The notes under the pieces: model-generated
The model's database searches: none
The model's input: the letters and a program-made list of their open reading frames with translations, nothing else
What the model was told of the DNA's origin: nothing
Assembly: GCF_900115815.1 (NCBI RefSeq)
Contig: NZ_FOXV01000002.1
Location: 359,125-423,124 of the forward strand
Direction of reading: 5' to 3'
Length of the DNA stretch: 64,000 nucleotides
Source: Roseivivax halotolerans
GTDB lineage: Bacteria; Pseudomonadota; Alphaproteobacteria; Rhodobacterales; Rhodobacteraceae
Shown here: positions 44,984-53,476 of the stretch, piece by piece
How positions within the stretch are numbered: position 1 is the stretch's first letter
How the letters are laid out: each line of letters begins with the position of its first letter
Program-made: the position numbers and the translations under genes

Positions 44984-46126
44984 TCAGCCGGCGGCGGCTT
45001 CACGGCGGGCGGCGAGACGTGCGCGGATCGCGCCGCGGCGGGCACCGCCATCCTCGCCCGGAGCGGGGAGTTTCTCTGCGATGGCCGCCTTGAGCGCGGC
45101 CGCATGCGACGCCGCATCCGCGGGCACCTCGGCCTCTGCGAGCGTTGTCAGCTCGGGATGTGTTTCCTGCAGCTTGGGCGAGTTCAGGATCGCGGCGCGA
45201 TAGCATTCCGAGGCATCACCGGGACGCCCCATCGCGAGGTAGATATCGCCCATCGCCTTCTGCACGAAACCCGATCGGCGCGCCTTGGGGCCGAGTTTCA
45301 TCAGCATGTCGAGGGCATCGCCGTGGCGGCCCGTCTGCGACCGCGCTTGCGCCGCACGGAGCGTGGCGCGCAGATTGTTCGGCTTGATCGCGATGGCGCG
45401 TTCAAAGCTGCGGACGGCTTGCGCTGGCTCGTCGAGCGCGGCCTGCACTTGGCCCAGCGCCTGATGCACCGGCGCACGGTCCGGCGCGAGGCTTGCCGCC
45501 TTGTCGAGCGCCTCTCGCGCCGCATCCATCTCGCCCTGACGCATGAGGATGCGGCCAAGCTGGTAATGCGGCATCCAGAGATCTGGCTTGATGTCCGAGA
45601 CGCGGGTCAATTCACGCACGGCCTCGTCCGTCGCACCCGATTGCGCGAGGGCGCTCGCGAGAGACATCCGCAGCCGCACATCCTGTGGATTGTGCAAAAC
45701 GCCTTCGCGCAGCGCCTCGAGTGCCTCGGAAGACTTGCCCGCCTCTTTCAACATGCGCGCCAGGCGCAGATACGCGGCGCTTGCCGACGGATCGAGCGCG
45801 ATCGCGGTCTCCAGCTCCGTCATGGCTTCCTCGCTCTCGCCCATCTTGCCGAGCATTCCGGCACTCAGGATCTGGGCGGGGACGAGATCGGGCTTCAGCG
45901 CTTGCGCTTCCTGGAAGTGCTCCAGCGCGCGGTGCGGATCGTTCAGCTTGGCAAAGACCCGCCCAAGCCCGAGATGCGCGATTGCAAGGTCTGGTTGTGC
46001 TTCCAAAAGATCTGTAAAGATCTCTTGAGACGTATCCAGATCGCCGTCCTTCAGGGCGGCCATCCCGTCTTTGACGCGCTGACGCAAGAGTGCCTGGCTC
46101 TCACGGGCAAATTGGCGGTCGGACAT
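44984..46126 (-). CDS. Tetratricopeptide-repeat protein
   Basis: This 380-residue protein consists of about nine TPR units (for example HLGLGRVFAKLNDPHRALEHF, AYLRLARMLKEAGKSSEALEAL, PHYQLGRILMRQGEMDAAREAL), each with the W/L-G-Y/A-F-A-P pattern, forming a helical scaffold for protein partners. There is no signal peptide. The last 18 residues, RRGAIRARLAARREAAAG, are a basic tail of the same type as in the glycine-rich protein encoded two genes downstream. It is the first gene of the operon that runs TPR, sulfatase-like, glycine-rich, two megasynthases and a sulfotransferase-like gene, so it may scaffold this complex (inference). Confidence 0.85.
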   Translation of the reverse strand: MSDRQFARESQALLRQRVKDGMAALKDGDLDTSQEIFTDLLEAQPDLAIAHLGLGRVFAKLNDPHRALEHFQEAQALKPDLVPAQILSAGMLGKMGESEEAMTELETAIALDPSASAAYLRLARMLKEAGKSSEALEALREGVLHNPQDVRLRMSLASALAQSGATDEAVRELTRVSDIKPDLWMPHYQLGRILMRQGEMDAAREALDKAASLAPDRAPVHQALGQVQAALDEPAQAVRSFERAIAIKPNNLRATLRAAQARSQTGRHGDALDMLMKLGPKARRSGFVQKAMGDIYLAMGRPGDASECYRAAILNSPKLQETHPELTTLAEAEVPADAASHAAALKAAIAEKLPAPGEDGGARRGAIRARLAARREAAAG

Positions 46127-46521
46127 CTCAGATCCCCCTGAAATATTCTTGGCGGCGCGAAATGCGTGCGCCTTGGCAGGCTTGGTGGCAGCGTCTCAAA
46201 AACACCCCCGGTATAAGGATTGGCAGAGATCACGTCTACATGAACCTCCGCTAAGTCACGCTTGACTTTTCAGAATCACCTTTATTCCGCCACTGGCTAT
46301 ATAATTGAAAGTTAACTATCTTTTTGCAAACGCATTATTGCGCGAAGGCGAATTTGCGGCGAAGTAGCGCGTCAGAAATGCTGCGCTGCGGCTAAAAAGT
46401 TGAGCATCAGTGACAGATTTACAACGACATATCGGCGCATGGCCGCCGCAGAGACCGCGGCAGCGCGAATCGGTATTTGTAAATTCTCGAATCGATTCGA
46501 CCGAGCTGCGCGATCCGGCTG
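46127..46521. other. 395-bp gap carrying the likely promoter of the megasynthase operon
   Basis: No gene is visible here. The stretch 46260-46340 is AT-rich compared with its surroundings and contains a perfect TATAAT on the plus strand (46300-46305), overlapping the minus-strand hexamers TTATAT and TATAGC, and a palindromic TTGCAA at 46324-46329. On the minus strand TTGCAA and TTATAT are 19 bases apart, a weak promoter about 170 bp before the TPR gene. The kynU 3' end lies on the other side. No clear terminator was seen. Confidence 0.35.
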
Positions 46522-47721
46522 TCAGGTGACCTTGGAGCGCTTCGCATAAGCGGGGTCGCGCCACATGTCTTCCCCGATGACACGTGTCAGCACGGAAACC
46601 GCCGCGTCGATATCCGCCGTGTCGAGAAAGAGCGGCGTCAGCCCGAAGCGCATGATGTCCGGCGCCCGGAAATCGCCGATGACGCCGTGTGCAATCAGTG
46701 CTTGCATTGCCTCGTAGCCGTGTTCGAACCGGAACGAGACCTGGCTGCCGCGCATCGCGGGATCGCGGGGGCTCGCCAGAGCGAGGTCCGGGCACGCCGC
46801 TTCGACACCGGCGATGAACCGCTCGGACAATTCGATGGAGGCTGCGCGCACATCCTCCATCGCGACCCCGTCCCAGAGGTCGAGCGCGGCATCGAGCGCG
46901 GCCATCTGCAGAACCGGCGGCGTGCCGACGCGCATGCGCTCGATCCCTTGCGCGGGCCGGTAAGCGGGCTCGAAGGCGAACGGCGCGTCATGGCCGAGCC
47001 AGCCCTGCAGGGCCGGCATCACCGTATCGGCGAGATCGGGTCGCACGTAGATGAAAGCCGGGGCACCGGGCCCGCCATTGAGATACTTGTAGGTGCAACC
47101 GACCGCGAACTCGGCACCGGCGGCTGTCAGGTCGATCGGAAGCGCACCGGCGGAATGCGCCAGATCCCAGATCGCCACCGCGCCTGCATCCTGTGCCGCG
47201 CGCGTCAACGCGGCCATGTCGTGACGCCGCCCGGTGCGGTAATCTACCTCGGTCAGCATCAGCGCCGCGACGTCCGGGCCGATCCGGGCCGCGATGTCCT
47301 CGGGGTCGACGACCTCGAGCCGGTGCCCTTGCCCCAGCGTCGCGATCAGCCCTTCCGCCATGTAGAGATCGGTCGGGAAATTGCCACTGTCGGACAGAAC
47401 GACCTTGCGGTCGGGGCGCATCGCCAGCGCGGCGGCCAGCGCCTGATAGACCTTCACCGACAATGTATCGCCCAGAACGACGGAGCCTTCGGGCGCACCG
47501 ATGAGCTTGCCGATCCGGTCGCCGATCCGCGCGGGCTGCGCCATCCAGCCGGCCTTGTTCCACCCGCCGATGAGCATGTCTCCCCATTCGTGGCGCATCG
47601 CCTCCTGCATCCGGACGAGCGCGGCATTGGGCAGCGGGCCTAACGAGTTCCCATCGAGATAGATCACGCCTTCGGGCAGATGGAAGAGATGCTTTCGTGT
47701 GACGGATGATGCGGCTGACAT
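46522..47721 (-). CDS. kynU: Kynureninase
   Basis: This 399-residue PLP enzyme cleaves kynurenine to anthranilate and alanine in tryptophan breakdown. Family hallmarks are IYLDGNSLGPLP at the N-terminus, VVLGDTLSVKVYQAL, VVLSDSGNFPTDLYMAEG, IWDLAHSAGALPIDL and the PLP-lysine K212 in GCTYKYLNGGPGAPAF, followed by RMRVGTPPVLQM and DFRAPDIMRFGLTPLF. The length is normal for bacterial kynureninase. No kynurenine formamidase or tryptophan dioxygenase gene is in the window, so its partners lie elsewhere. It is divergent from the yceI-like gene (119 bp). Confidence 0.95.
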   Translation of the reverse strand: MSAASSVTRKHLFHLPEGVIYLDGNSLGPLPNAALVRMQEAMRHEWGDMLIGGWNKAGWMAQPARIGDRIGKLIGAPEGSVVLGDTLSVKVYQALAAALAMRPDRKVVLSDSGNFPTDLYMAEGLIATLGQGHRLEVVDPEDIAARIGPDVAALMLTEVDYRTGRRHDMAALTRAAQDAGAVAIWDLAHSAGALPIDLTAAGAEFAVGCTYKYLNGGPGAPAFIYVRPDLADTVMPALQGWLGHDAPFAFEPAYRPAQGIERMRVGTPPVLQMAALDAALDLWDGVAMEDVRAASIELSERFIAGVEAACPDLALASPRDPAMRGSQVSFRFEHGYEAMQALIAHGVIGDFRAPDIMRFGLTPLFLDTADIDAAVSVLTRVIGEDMWRDPAYAKRSKVT

Positions 47722-47840
47722 GGAAGCTCCGGCTCGGTGACGGGCAAGCTATGACATGAACGCTCGCTCCCGAGAAGGTGCGCGGGACTTTCTTCGCTTC
47801 GGTGCTACCGTTCCATGCAGACGGACCAACAGGAGAAAAC

Positions 47841-48428
47841 ATGATGCGCCGAGCGCTCGTTTCCACACTTCTCATTGCTGCCCCGACCCTCGCCCAGGCC
47901 GAGCCTGCCCGCTACGAGCTCGACCCGGCGCATACGACCGTGGCCTTTCTAATCGATCACGTCGGTTATGCAGCGACCCTTGGCCTGTTCGGCGAGGTCG
48001 CGGGAACCTTCACATACGACATGGAGACCCAGGAACTCAGCGACGTCGAGGTTACGGTTCAGACCGGCAGCCTCGAGACCATGAACGACGCACGGGACGA
48101 ACATGTGCGCTCGGGCGATTTCCTGGCCGTGAACGATCATCCCGAAATGGTGTTCACCGCCGATAGCGGCACCCCGTCAAGCGATACCGAAGGCGAGGTC
48201 GCGGGCGAGCTGACGCTTCTGGGACAGACGAACCCCCTTGTACTCGATGTCACGCTGAACAAGGCCGAGGAATATCCGTTCGGCCATGGCCGCTTCGTTC
48301 TCGGGCTGACCGTCCGGGGCAGCCTCAACCGGAGCGATTGGGGCATGACCTACGGCGTCGACAACGGGCTTGTCGGCGACGAGGTGACGCTCATCATCGA
48401 GACCGAAGCGATGCGTATGGACGAATAA
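47841..48428 (+). CDS. YceI family periplasmic lipid-binding-like protein
   Basis: This 195-residue protein has a signal peptide (residues 1-20, ending LAQA) and a YceI-type lipocalin-like barrel: RYELDPAHTTVAFLIDH at the mature start, GEVAGTFTYD, DARDEHVRSGDFL and FTAD, and GELTLLGQTNPLVLDVTLN. YceI proteins bind isoprenoid or polyprenyl lipids in the periplasm and often accompany cytochrome b561 or stress genes; no such partner is adjacent here. The ATG at 47841 has AGGAG seven bases upstream and begins the signal peptide. Its 3' end faces dabA, with a strong hairpin between. Confidence 0.9.
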   Translation: MMRRALVSTLLIAAPTLAQAEPARYELDPAHTTVAFLIDHVGYAATLGLFGEVAGTFTYDMETQELSDVEVTVQTGSLETMNDARDEHVRSGDFLAVNDHPEMVFTADSGTPSSDTEGEVAGELTLLGQTNPLVLDVTLNKAEEYPFGHGRFVLGLTVRGSLNRSDWGMTYGVDNGLVGDEVTLIIETEAMRMDE

Positions 48429-48435
48429 AGCCAGT

Positions 48436-48463
48436 CCGCGCCGCCGGGGCACCGGCGGCGCGG
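48436..48463. terminator. Strong bidirectional hairpin between yceI-like gene and dabA
   Basis: CCGCGCCGCCGG (48436-48447) and CCGGCGGCGCGG (48452-48463) form a perfect 12-bp stem with a GGCA loop in the 42-bp gap between convergent genes. It probably ends transcription from both sides despite the absence of a T run. Confidence 0.6.
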
Positions 48464-48470
48464 TGTCGCA

Positions 48471-50828
48471 TCAGGCCGCGGACCGGGCCTCCGCCCTCTC
48501 CGCCGCGTAGCCCGTCCATCCGTTCTTCGTATAGCGCGCCGCAACCGCGCCGGCCTCGTCCAGACGGACCAAGGTCAGCCAGCCATTGTCGAACAGGGCC
48601 CGCACTTGCGGCTGGCGCTCCAGCACCTCCGAGATCATCGCCTCGGGCGCGTCGATGGCGACAACGAGGCGGCTGGCGGCATGGCGCGGCGCTTCACCGT
48701 CATGCACCGATTGCCAAGGCAGACCGGCGCGCAAGGCTCCGCCATTTCCCTCGAGCACACCGATGCCGCCCACGACATTGTGCAGCAGCTTGTTCCCTGC
48801 TCCGAAGGTCTCCGGCGCGACCGTCGAGCCGTGGTATTGCAGCGCGATCCAGCTTGCCACGACGACGGGCGCGCTGAGGATCAGCTCGAGCGTTGCGGCA
48901 TCCTCGTCCTGCCGCCAATCGTAATCGTGCAGGAAGACACGGCCGCCAAGATCGCGCCCGGCCGTGCGGGAGCGCGGCGCGGCGATGAAGCCCCGGCATC
49001 CGGCAAGCCCCCATTCGGGCCGGATCTCGGACCAGTCCTGCCCGCGAGCGGCGAGCGCATCGGCGACCCCGTGCGGAAGGCTCTGAGCCCGTTCCGTTCG
49101 AGCCATCGCACCGGCCTGCTTGAGCGCCAGCTTGAGGCGCGCGATATCGCCTGCATGGCTGTTGTGCACACCGTCGGTGAAGAGCGCAACCTCGTCGGAA
49201 ACGGTGTCGTGCAGCCCGGCGACGAAATGGGTGTCCGCCGGGATCTCGATGCCCTCGCCCGCGAGCCTGCCGCGCACCGCCTGATCGTTCAGAAGTGCAG
49301 CCAGAAGGCGCGCGTTCACGTCACCTGCATGTCCGCCACAGGCCCCGCATTGCAATGCGCTGCGGTGAGGCGCGTTGGCGACCTCCGATCCGTGACCGCA
49401 AATCAGCACAAGTCGCGCGAAGCCAGAGGTCAGCGACATCGCCTTGAGAATACGCGCGGCAGCCGCGACACGCTCCTCGAGGGGCAGATGAAGCGTCGGC
49501 GCGTGGCTTGACGAGGCCGGTTTCGGAAGGCCGAGACCGTCGCGAACGAGCTTGCCGACATAAAGCGGCCCTGCGGCCTCGACGAAGGCGAAGGCCGAGA
49601 CGGCGGCGCGCTTGAAACGCCCCCAGGCGCGGATCGCGCGCAGGTAGATCCTGCTTTCGGTATCGTCGCCCTCAGCCTGCGTATCGACCGCCGGGGCCAG
49701 CAGGATCGGGGCGCGCATCTCGACGATGTCGGAGGCATGGCCATGATGCCGGATGGGCAAGCCGAAGAAACCGGCAAAGCCGATGGTCCGCAGGTCGGGA
49801 TCTGCCGCCTCCAATGCACGGCGCAGAACTTCGGAGCGCACGTCGATGCAGAATGCCGCCTGGATCGCAGGACGTGCACCGGTCACTGCGGCGGACGGGC
49901 CGTCAAGCATGTCGGCGAGCTTCCGCTCTGCACTCAGATCGGCGGCCTCCTGCAACGCCGCGCTCAGCCGCATCTCCTGATCGGGCTCGATCGGCATTGT
50001 ATATTCATGCAAAGCTGCGTGCCATGCGTCGCAAGTGAGCGCTCCGCCTTGTTCGAGAAGGGCCTCATCCCAGATCAGCCGGATCGTGAGCAGTTCGAAG
50101 AGCGTGCGGTCGCGGCCGCCATCCCGCTCCGCGATCCAGCCGAGATGCCGCGCATATTGCGCCCAGCCCGACAATGTCACGAGAAGCCGATGAAAGTAGA
50201 GCTGAGCCGCCTCCCGCGTCAGCCCGAGCGCGTCGCACGCCGCGCAGAAGGCCGCGCGCACATCCGTCGGCGCCTCGGCAACGCGCGCATTGAAGCCATG
50301 AAGCCCCGCAAGACCGGGCGTGAGGTCGCGGCTGCCATAGGCCCGCCAGGACCGCCAAGCATCGCCTTTGGCCGCGGGCCAGAACGCCTGACCCTGATCG
50401 AAATGCGCCGCGGCCCAGGAGCCGAACCGCTCTTCGATCAGCCCAGGCCAATCGATGCCGCTGGCCGCGCGCGCCAGATCGGCCACCGTCGGCAGAGGCT
50501 GTACCGAGGGCGCATTGACCCGCGCCGCGCGGCGCAGCGCATCTGACGTGATGCCGTGCCGGGCCGCGGCATCGGCCAGATCCTCCGGCGTGATCTCACC
50601 GCTATCAATCATCTCGGAGACGGATTTCCGAGGCAGGAACATCGCCCCACCGCCGACCCGTGCGAGGCGTGCCGCGGCAACGGCGCGGTCCTCCCTGGCC
50701 TGTCCAAGCCACGGGTTGACCGCGACCGTCGCCTCCAGAGGAAAAGCAGGCGGCACCTGGCGGATTGCATCCTCGGCAGCCGCGAAGAACTCGAGCGCTT
50801 CGCCGGGCCATGTCATGTGCATGTTCAT
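48471..50828 (-). CDS. dabA: Inorganic carbon uptake protein DabA (DUF2309)
   Basis: DabA is the cytoplasmic zinc-containing subunit of the DAB system, which is proposed to hydrate CO2 to bicarbonate in one direction, coupled to proton flow through DabB. This 785-residue protein has the four zinc/active-site residues with family spacing: C327 and D329 in FCIDVRSE, H479 in CGHGSE and C494 in QCGACGG. The N-terminus contains the conserved VAVNPWLGQ. The start at 50828 overlaps the dabB stop by ATGA, so the two are co-translated. In a non-photosynthetic or mixotrophic roseobacter this would supply bicarbonate for carboxylations; the sulfur-oxidation genes nearby fit growth on CO2 or in low-CO2 conditions. 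Confidence 0.94.
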   Translation of the reverse strand: MNMHMTWPGEALEFFAAAEDAIRQVPPAFPLEATVAVNPWLGQAREDRAVAAARLARVGGGAMFLPRKSVSEMIDSGEITPEDLADAAARHGITSDALRRAARVNAPSVQPLPTVADLARAASGIDWPGLIEERFGSWAAAHFDQGQAFWPAAKGDAWRSWRAYGSRDLTPGLAGLHGFNARVAEAPTDVRAAFCAACDALGLTREAAQLYFHRLLVTLSGWAQYARHLGWIAERDGGRDRTLFELLTIRLIWDEALLEQGGALTCDAWHAALHEYTMPIEPDQEMRLSAALQEAADLSAERKLADMLDGPSAAVTGARPAIQAAFCIDVRSEVLRRALEAADPDLRTIGFAGFFGLPIRHHGHASDIVEMRAPILLAPAVDTQAEGDDTESRIYLRAIRAWGRFKRAAVSAFAFVEAAGPLYVGKLVRDGLGLPKPASSSHAPTLHLPLEERVAAAARILKAMSLTSGFARLVLICGHGSEVANAPHRSALQCGACGGHAGDVNARLLAALLNDQAVRGRLAGEGIEIPADTHFVAGLHDTVSDEVALFTDGVHNSHAGDIARLKLALKQAGAMARTERAQSLPHGVADALAARGQDWSEIRPEWGLAGCRGFIAAPRSRTAGRDLGGRVFLHDYDWRQDEDAATLELILSAPVVVASWIALQYHGSTVAPETFGAGNKLLHNVVGGIGVLEGNGGALRAGLPWQSVHDGEAPRHAASRLVVAIDAPEAMISEVLERQPQVRALFDNGWLTLVRLDEAGAVAARYTKNGWTGYAAERAEARSAA

Positions 50829-52384
50829 TGGATCTCCTCCTTTCCGGGGGTCCAGCGGCCGCTGAGCCGTTCAAGGACCGCGTTGATATAAAGGCCGTTC
50901 ATCAGATGGACGCGCATCCCCGCGGCTGCCGGATGTCCGGCCCAGAGCGGGAAGGTGGTCTGCGCGACGGCGGCGATGGCGAAACTGACGAGCGCAAGGA
51001 TGATGGTCGCCCAGATCAGCCCGTCCGGTGCGGGCGGTGGCGGCAACGTTCCTGAAGAGGCCAGCGTCGCGCCCTGCTGCAGCGCGAAATACGCCACGGT
51101 CGCGGCGACCGACATCGCCACCGTTCGCCAGGCCAATGCGCGCGGCGCGAGATCGGCCAGACCTTGGGCGATCAGGTAGACCACGCCGAAGATGAGGATC
51201 GCGCCCAGCGCCACGGTCTGCGGCGGCTTCGATCCGATCCCGAAGGCGAGGCCGACCACCATGTAAAGCGCCAGTGCGAGGCCGAAGGCCCGCGCGACCG
51301 CGCCGAGCTTCGGCACCGCAACCGGGCCGGGCCGCCGGATCGCCGCGACCTCGCGCACCGCATCGCCCGAGGCAAGGAAGGCATGCGCCTTGTAAAGTGA
51401 GTGCGCGACGATATGCAGAAGCGCCAGCGGGAACAGGGCGAGCCCGCATTGCAGGACCATGAAGCCCATCTGGGCCGATGTGGACCAAGCGAGCGCGGTC
51501 TTCACCGCCGGTTGCGTCAGGGCGACCGCCGCACCGATGAGAGCGCTGAACCCGCCGATGAGCGCAAGCACCGCTAGCACGCCGGGCACCGCGACCAGAA
51601 CGTCGGCAAAGCGAATGAGAAGGAAGCCGCCCGCGTTCACAACGCCCGCATGCAGGAGAGCGGAGACCGGCGTCGGCGCCTCCATGACCTCGGTCAGCCA
51701 GGCGTGCGTCGGCACGAGCGCGGATTTGAAGATCGCCGCGACCGCCAGAAGAAGCGCTGCAAGCCAGAGTGTCCCGGTGCCTTGCCCGGCTTGCGCGGCC
51801 GCATTGATCGCCGCGATATCTGACGTGCCGAACCCCGCAACGAGAAGGCCGACCGCCAGGAGGAGCGACCCGCTCGCGACGATGCCGCTCAGAGCCTTCT
51901 TGCGCGCGGCGCGCTGCGCACCCGACCGCCCGGGATAGAACAGCAGAAGCCTGTGAAGCGCGGCACCGGTCGCAACCCAGCCAAGCGCAAGTTGCACGAC
52001 GTTCCCCGCCGTGACGAGCAGGAGAACGCAGGCGATGGTGGCCGACATCCAGCCCATGAACGCAGGCTGACGGGTTTCGCCGTCCATCGCCACACGCGAA
52101 AAGCGCAGCACGATCCAGCCGACGAAAGCGACAGTGAGTGCCATTGCCACGCTGACGATGTCGAGACGCACGGAGAACCCGATCTCGGCAAAACCGATAA
52201 GCGGGCTGGTGACCGGACCAGACAGCCACAAGAAGGCGCCTGCCGCGAGCGCGACGACCAAGGCGCCAAGCGCGGCAATCTCAGGGACGCGCAAGAGCCG
52301 CGCGCCCCTGGCAGGTGGCCGCTGTGCCATCAGCAATGCTGCGGCAGCCAAGAGAGCCGGCGCGATGAGTAGGGGAAGGCTCAT
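50825..52384 (-). CDS. dabB: DAB inorganic carbon transporter membrane subunit DabB
   Basis: This 519-residue membrane protein belongs to the NuoL/MrpA-type proton-conducting family used as DabB. About 13-14 hydrophobic helices are present. Recognisable are the ALGWVATGAALHRLLLFYPGR segment, the conserved lysine and histidine region FKSALVPTHAWLTEVMEAPTPVSALLHAGVVNAGGFLLIRF, and LAWSTSAQMGFMVLQC. Such proteins carry protons across the inner membrane; with DabA this would drive CO2 trapping. AAGGAGAG lies upstream of the ATG. A perfect TATAAT and a palindromic operator are found in the 98-bp gap before it. Confidence 0.92.
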   Translation of the reverse strand: MSLPLLIAPALLAAAALLMAQRPPARGARLLRVPEIAALGALVVALAAGAFLWLSGPVTSPLIGFAEIGFSVRLDIVSVAMALTVAFVGWIVLRFSRVAMDGETRQPAFMGWMSATIACVLLLVTAGNVVQLALGWVATGAALHRLLLFYPGRSGAQRAARKKALSGIVASGSLLLAVGLLVAGFGTSDIAAINAAAQAGQGTGTLWLAALLLAVAAIFKSALVPTHAWLTEVMEAPTPVSALLHAGVVNAGGFLLIRFADVLVAVPGVLAVLALIGGFSALIGAAVALTQPAVKTALAWSTSAQMGFMVLQCGLALFPLALLHIVAHSLYKAHAFLASGDAVREVAAIRRPGPVAVPKLGAVARAFGLALALYMVVGLAFGIGSKPPQTVALGAILIFGVVYLIAQGLADLAPRALAWRTVAMSVAATVAYFALQQGATLASSGTLPPPPAPDGLIWATIILALVSFAIAAVAQTTFPLWAGHPAAAGMRVHLMNGLYINAVLERLSGRWTPGKEEIQ

Positions 52385-52441
52385 GATATCTCTCCTTCGT
52401 TCAATCGAAGGGACATCTAGAGGGCGGCTTGTTTGAGATAA

Positions 52442-52447
52442 ATTATA
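52442..52447 (-). promoter_or_regulatory. Promoter -10 box of the dabBA operon
   Basis: TATAAT on the minus strand, 58 bp before the dabB start. The half-site TAGAAC of the palindrome at 52464-52480 lies 16 bases upstream, in the -35 position. Confidence 0.6.
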
Positions 52448-52463
52448 TTGTTTGGAATGTTTC

Positions 52464-52480
52464 GTTCTATTAATTAGAAC
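52464..52480. promoter_or_regulatory. Palindromic operator between dabB and lysR
   Basis: GTTCTATTAATTAGAAC has perfect 6-bp arms (GTTCTA/TAGAAC) around TTAAT. It ends two bases before the lysR ATG and covers the -35 region of the dabBA promoter, an arrangement that would let the LysR protein control both itself and dabBA. Confidence 0.6.
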
Positions 52481-52482
52481 AA

Positions 52483-53352
52483 ATGCGTCTCAACTATCAT
52501 CATCTGCGCTATTTCCAGGAGGTCGCCCAGGAAGGCACGCTGACCCACGCGGCGGCGCGCCTGAACGTCTCGCAATCGGCGCTCTCCTCGCAGATCCGGC
52601 TTCTGGAAGAGCGGCTTGGGCATAAGCTCTTCGAGCGAACGGGGCGCAAGCTCGTGCTGACCGAAGCCGGACGCATCGCGCTCGATCACGCCGAGCGCAT
52701 CTTCGACATGGGTGACGACCTGATCGCCATGCTCGCACAGACCGGCGATGTGGCACCGCCGCTGCGCGTGGGGGCGCTGTCGACGCTGTCGCGGAACTTC
52801 CAGCTGCAATTCCTGCGGCCGGTCCTCGGCGCGGCAGCGACCGAACTCGTGCTCACGTCGGGCAACAGCCAGACGTTGCTGACCGCGCTCGAGGATGTGG
52901 CGCTCGACGTGGTTCTTCTGACCGAATTGCCCCCGCGGGATCGCCTGCCCGGGCTCGTGGCGCATCGCCTCTCCGAGCAGCCCGTGGCGATCCACGGAAC
53001 GGAGCGCCGCCTGCGGCACCCCGACCTCGCGACGCTTCTGTCCGAAGAGCCGGTGATCCTGCCCACGGAAAGCTCCATCCGGACCGGGTTCGACAGTCTC
53101 GTGGATCGGCTTGGCATCACCCCGCGCATCGCCGCGATCGTTGACGACATGGCGATGGTCCGGCTCTTGGCGCGGGACGATATCGGTCTCGCGATTACGC
53201 CTCCGGTCGTCCTCGCCGACGAATTGGCGCAAGGACTTCTGGTGCGCGCGCCCTTCGAGCTCGACATCGTTGAGAGCTTCTTCGCGGTGACGGCCAAACG
53301 GACTTTTCCGCATCCGCTTCTCGGTCGGCTGCTCTCACCGTCCAAGACATAA
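52483..53352 (+). CDS. LysR family regulator divergent from dabBA
   Basis: This 289-residue LysR-type regulator starts MRLNYHHLRYFQEVAQEGTLTHAAARLNVSQSALSSQ, a typical winged helix-turn-helix of about 60 residues, followed by an effector-binding domain of two alpha/beta subdomains (from about 90). The N-terminus resembles the NhaR-type branch of the family. The ATG at 52483 has no ribosome binding site; the palindrome ends two bases upstream, so the mRNA may be leaderless. Its divergent position points to control of dabBA, possibly in response to inorganic carbon (inference). Confidence 0.9.
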   Translation: MRLNYHHLRYFQEVAQEGTLTHAAARLNVSQSALSSQIRLLEERLGHKLFERTGRKLVLTEAGRIALDHAERIFDMGDDLIAMLAQTGDVAPPLRVGALSTLSRNFQLQFLRPVLGAAATELVLTSGNSQTLLTALEDVALDVVLLTELPPRDRLPGLVAHRLSEQPVAIHGTERRLRHPDLATLLSEEPVILPTESSIRTGFDSLVDRLGITPRIAAIVDDMAMVRLLARDDIGLAITPPVVLADELAQGLLVRAPFELDIVESFFAVTAKRTFPHPLLGRLLSPSKT

Positions 53353-53431
53353 CGCAAATTCGCACTTCAGGATTCGGAACCCCGCGTTTTCGCACATATC
53401 ACGTCGCGATTTGCGGAGTTGGCTTGGCGAT

Positions 53432-53444
53432 CTTGATCGTCAAG
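53432..53444. promoter_or_regulatory. Small inverted repeat upstream of the pirin gene
   Basis: CTTGA-TCG-TCAAG, a 5-bp inverted repeat, lies 32 bp before the pirin ATG. It may be an operator; no regulator is identified. Confidence 0.25.
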
Positions 53445-53476
53445 TCTTGGGCATCGCTTGTTCAGGAGAAACCGTC

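Noticed and set aside
46051..46233. A 60-codon minus-strand frame upstream of the TPR gene.
   Set aside because: It lacks a ribosome binding site and conserved pattern and overlaps the TPR gene start in another frame.
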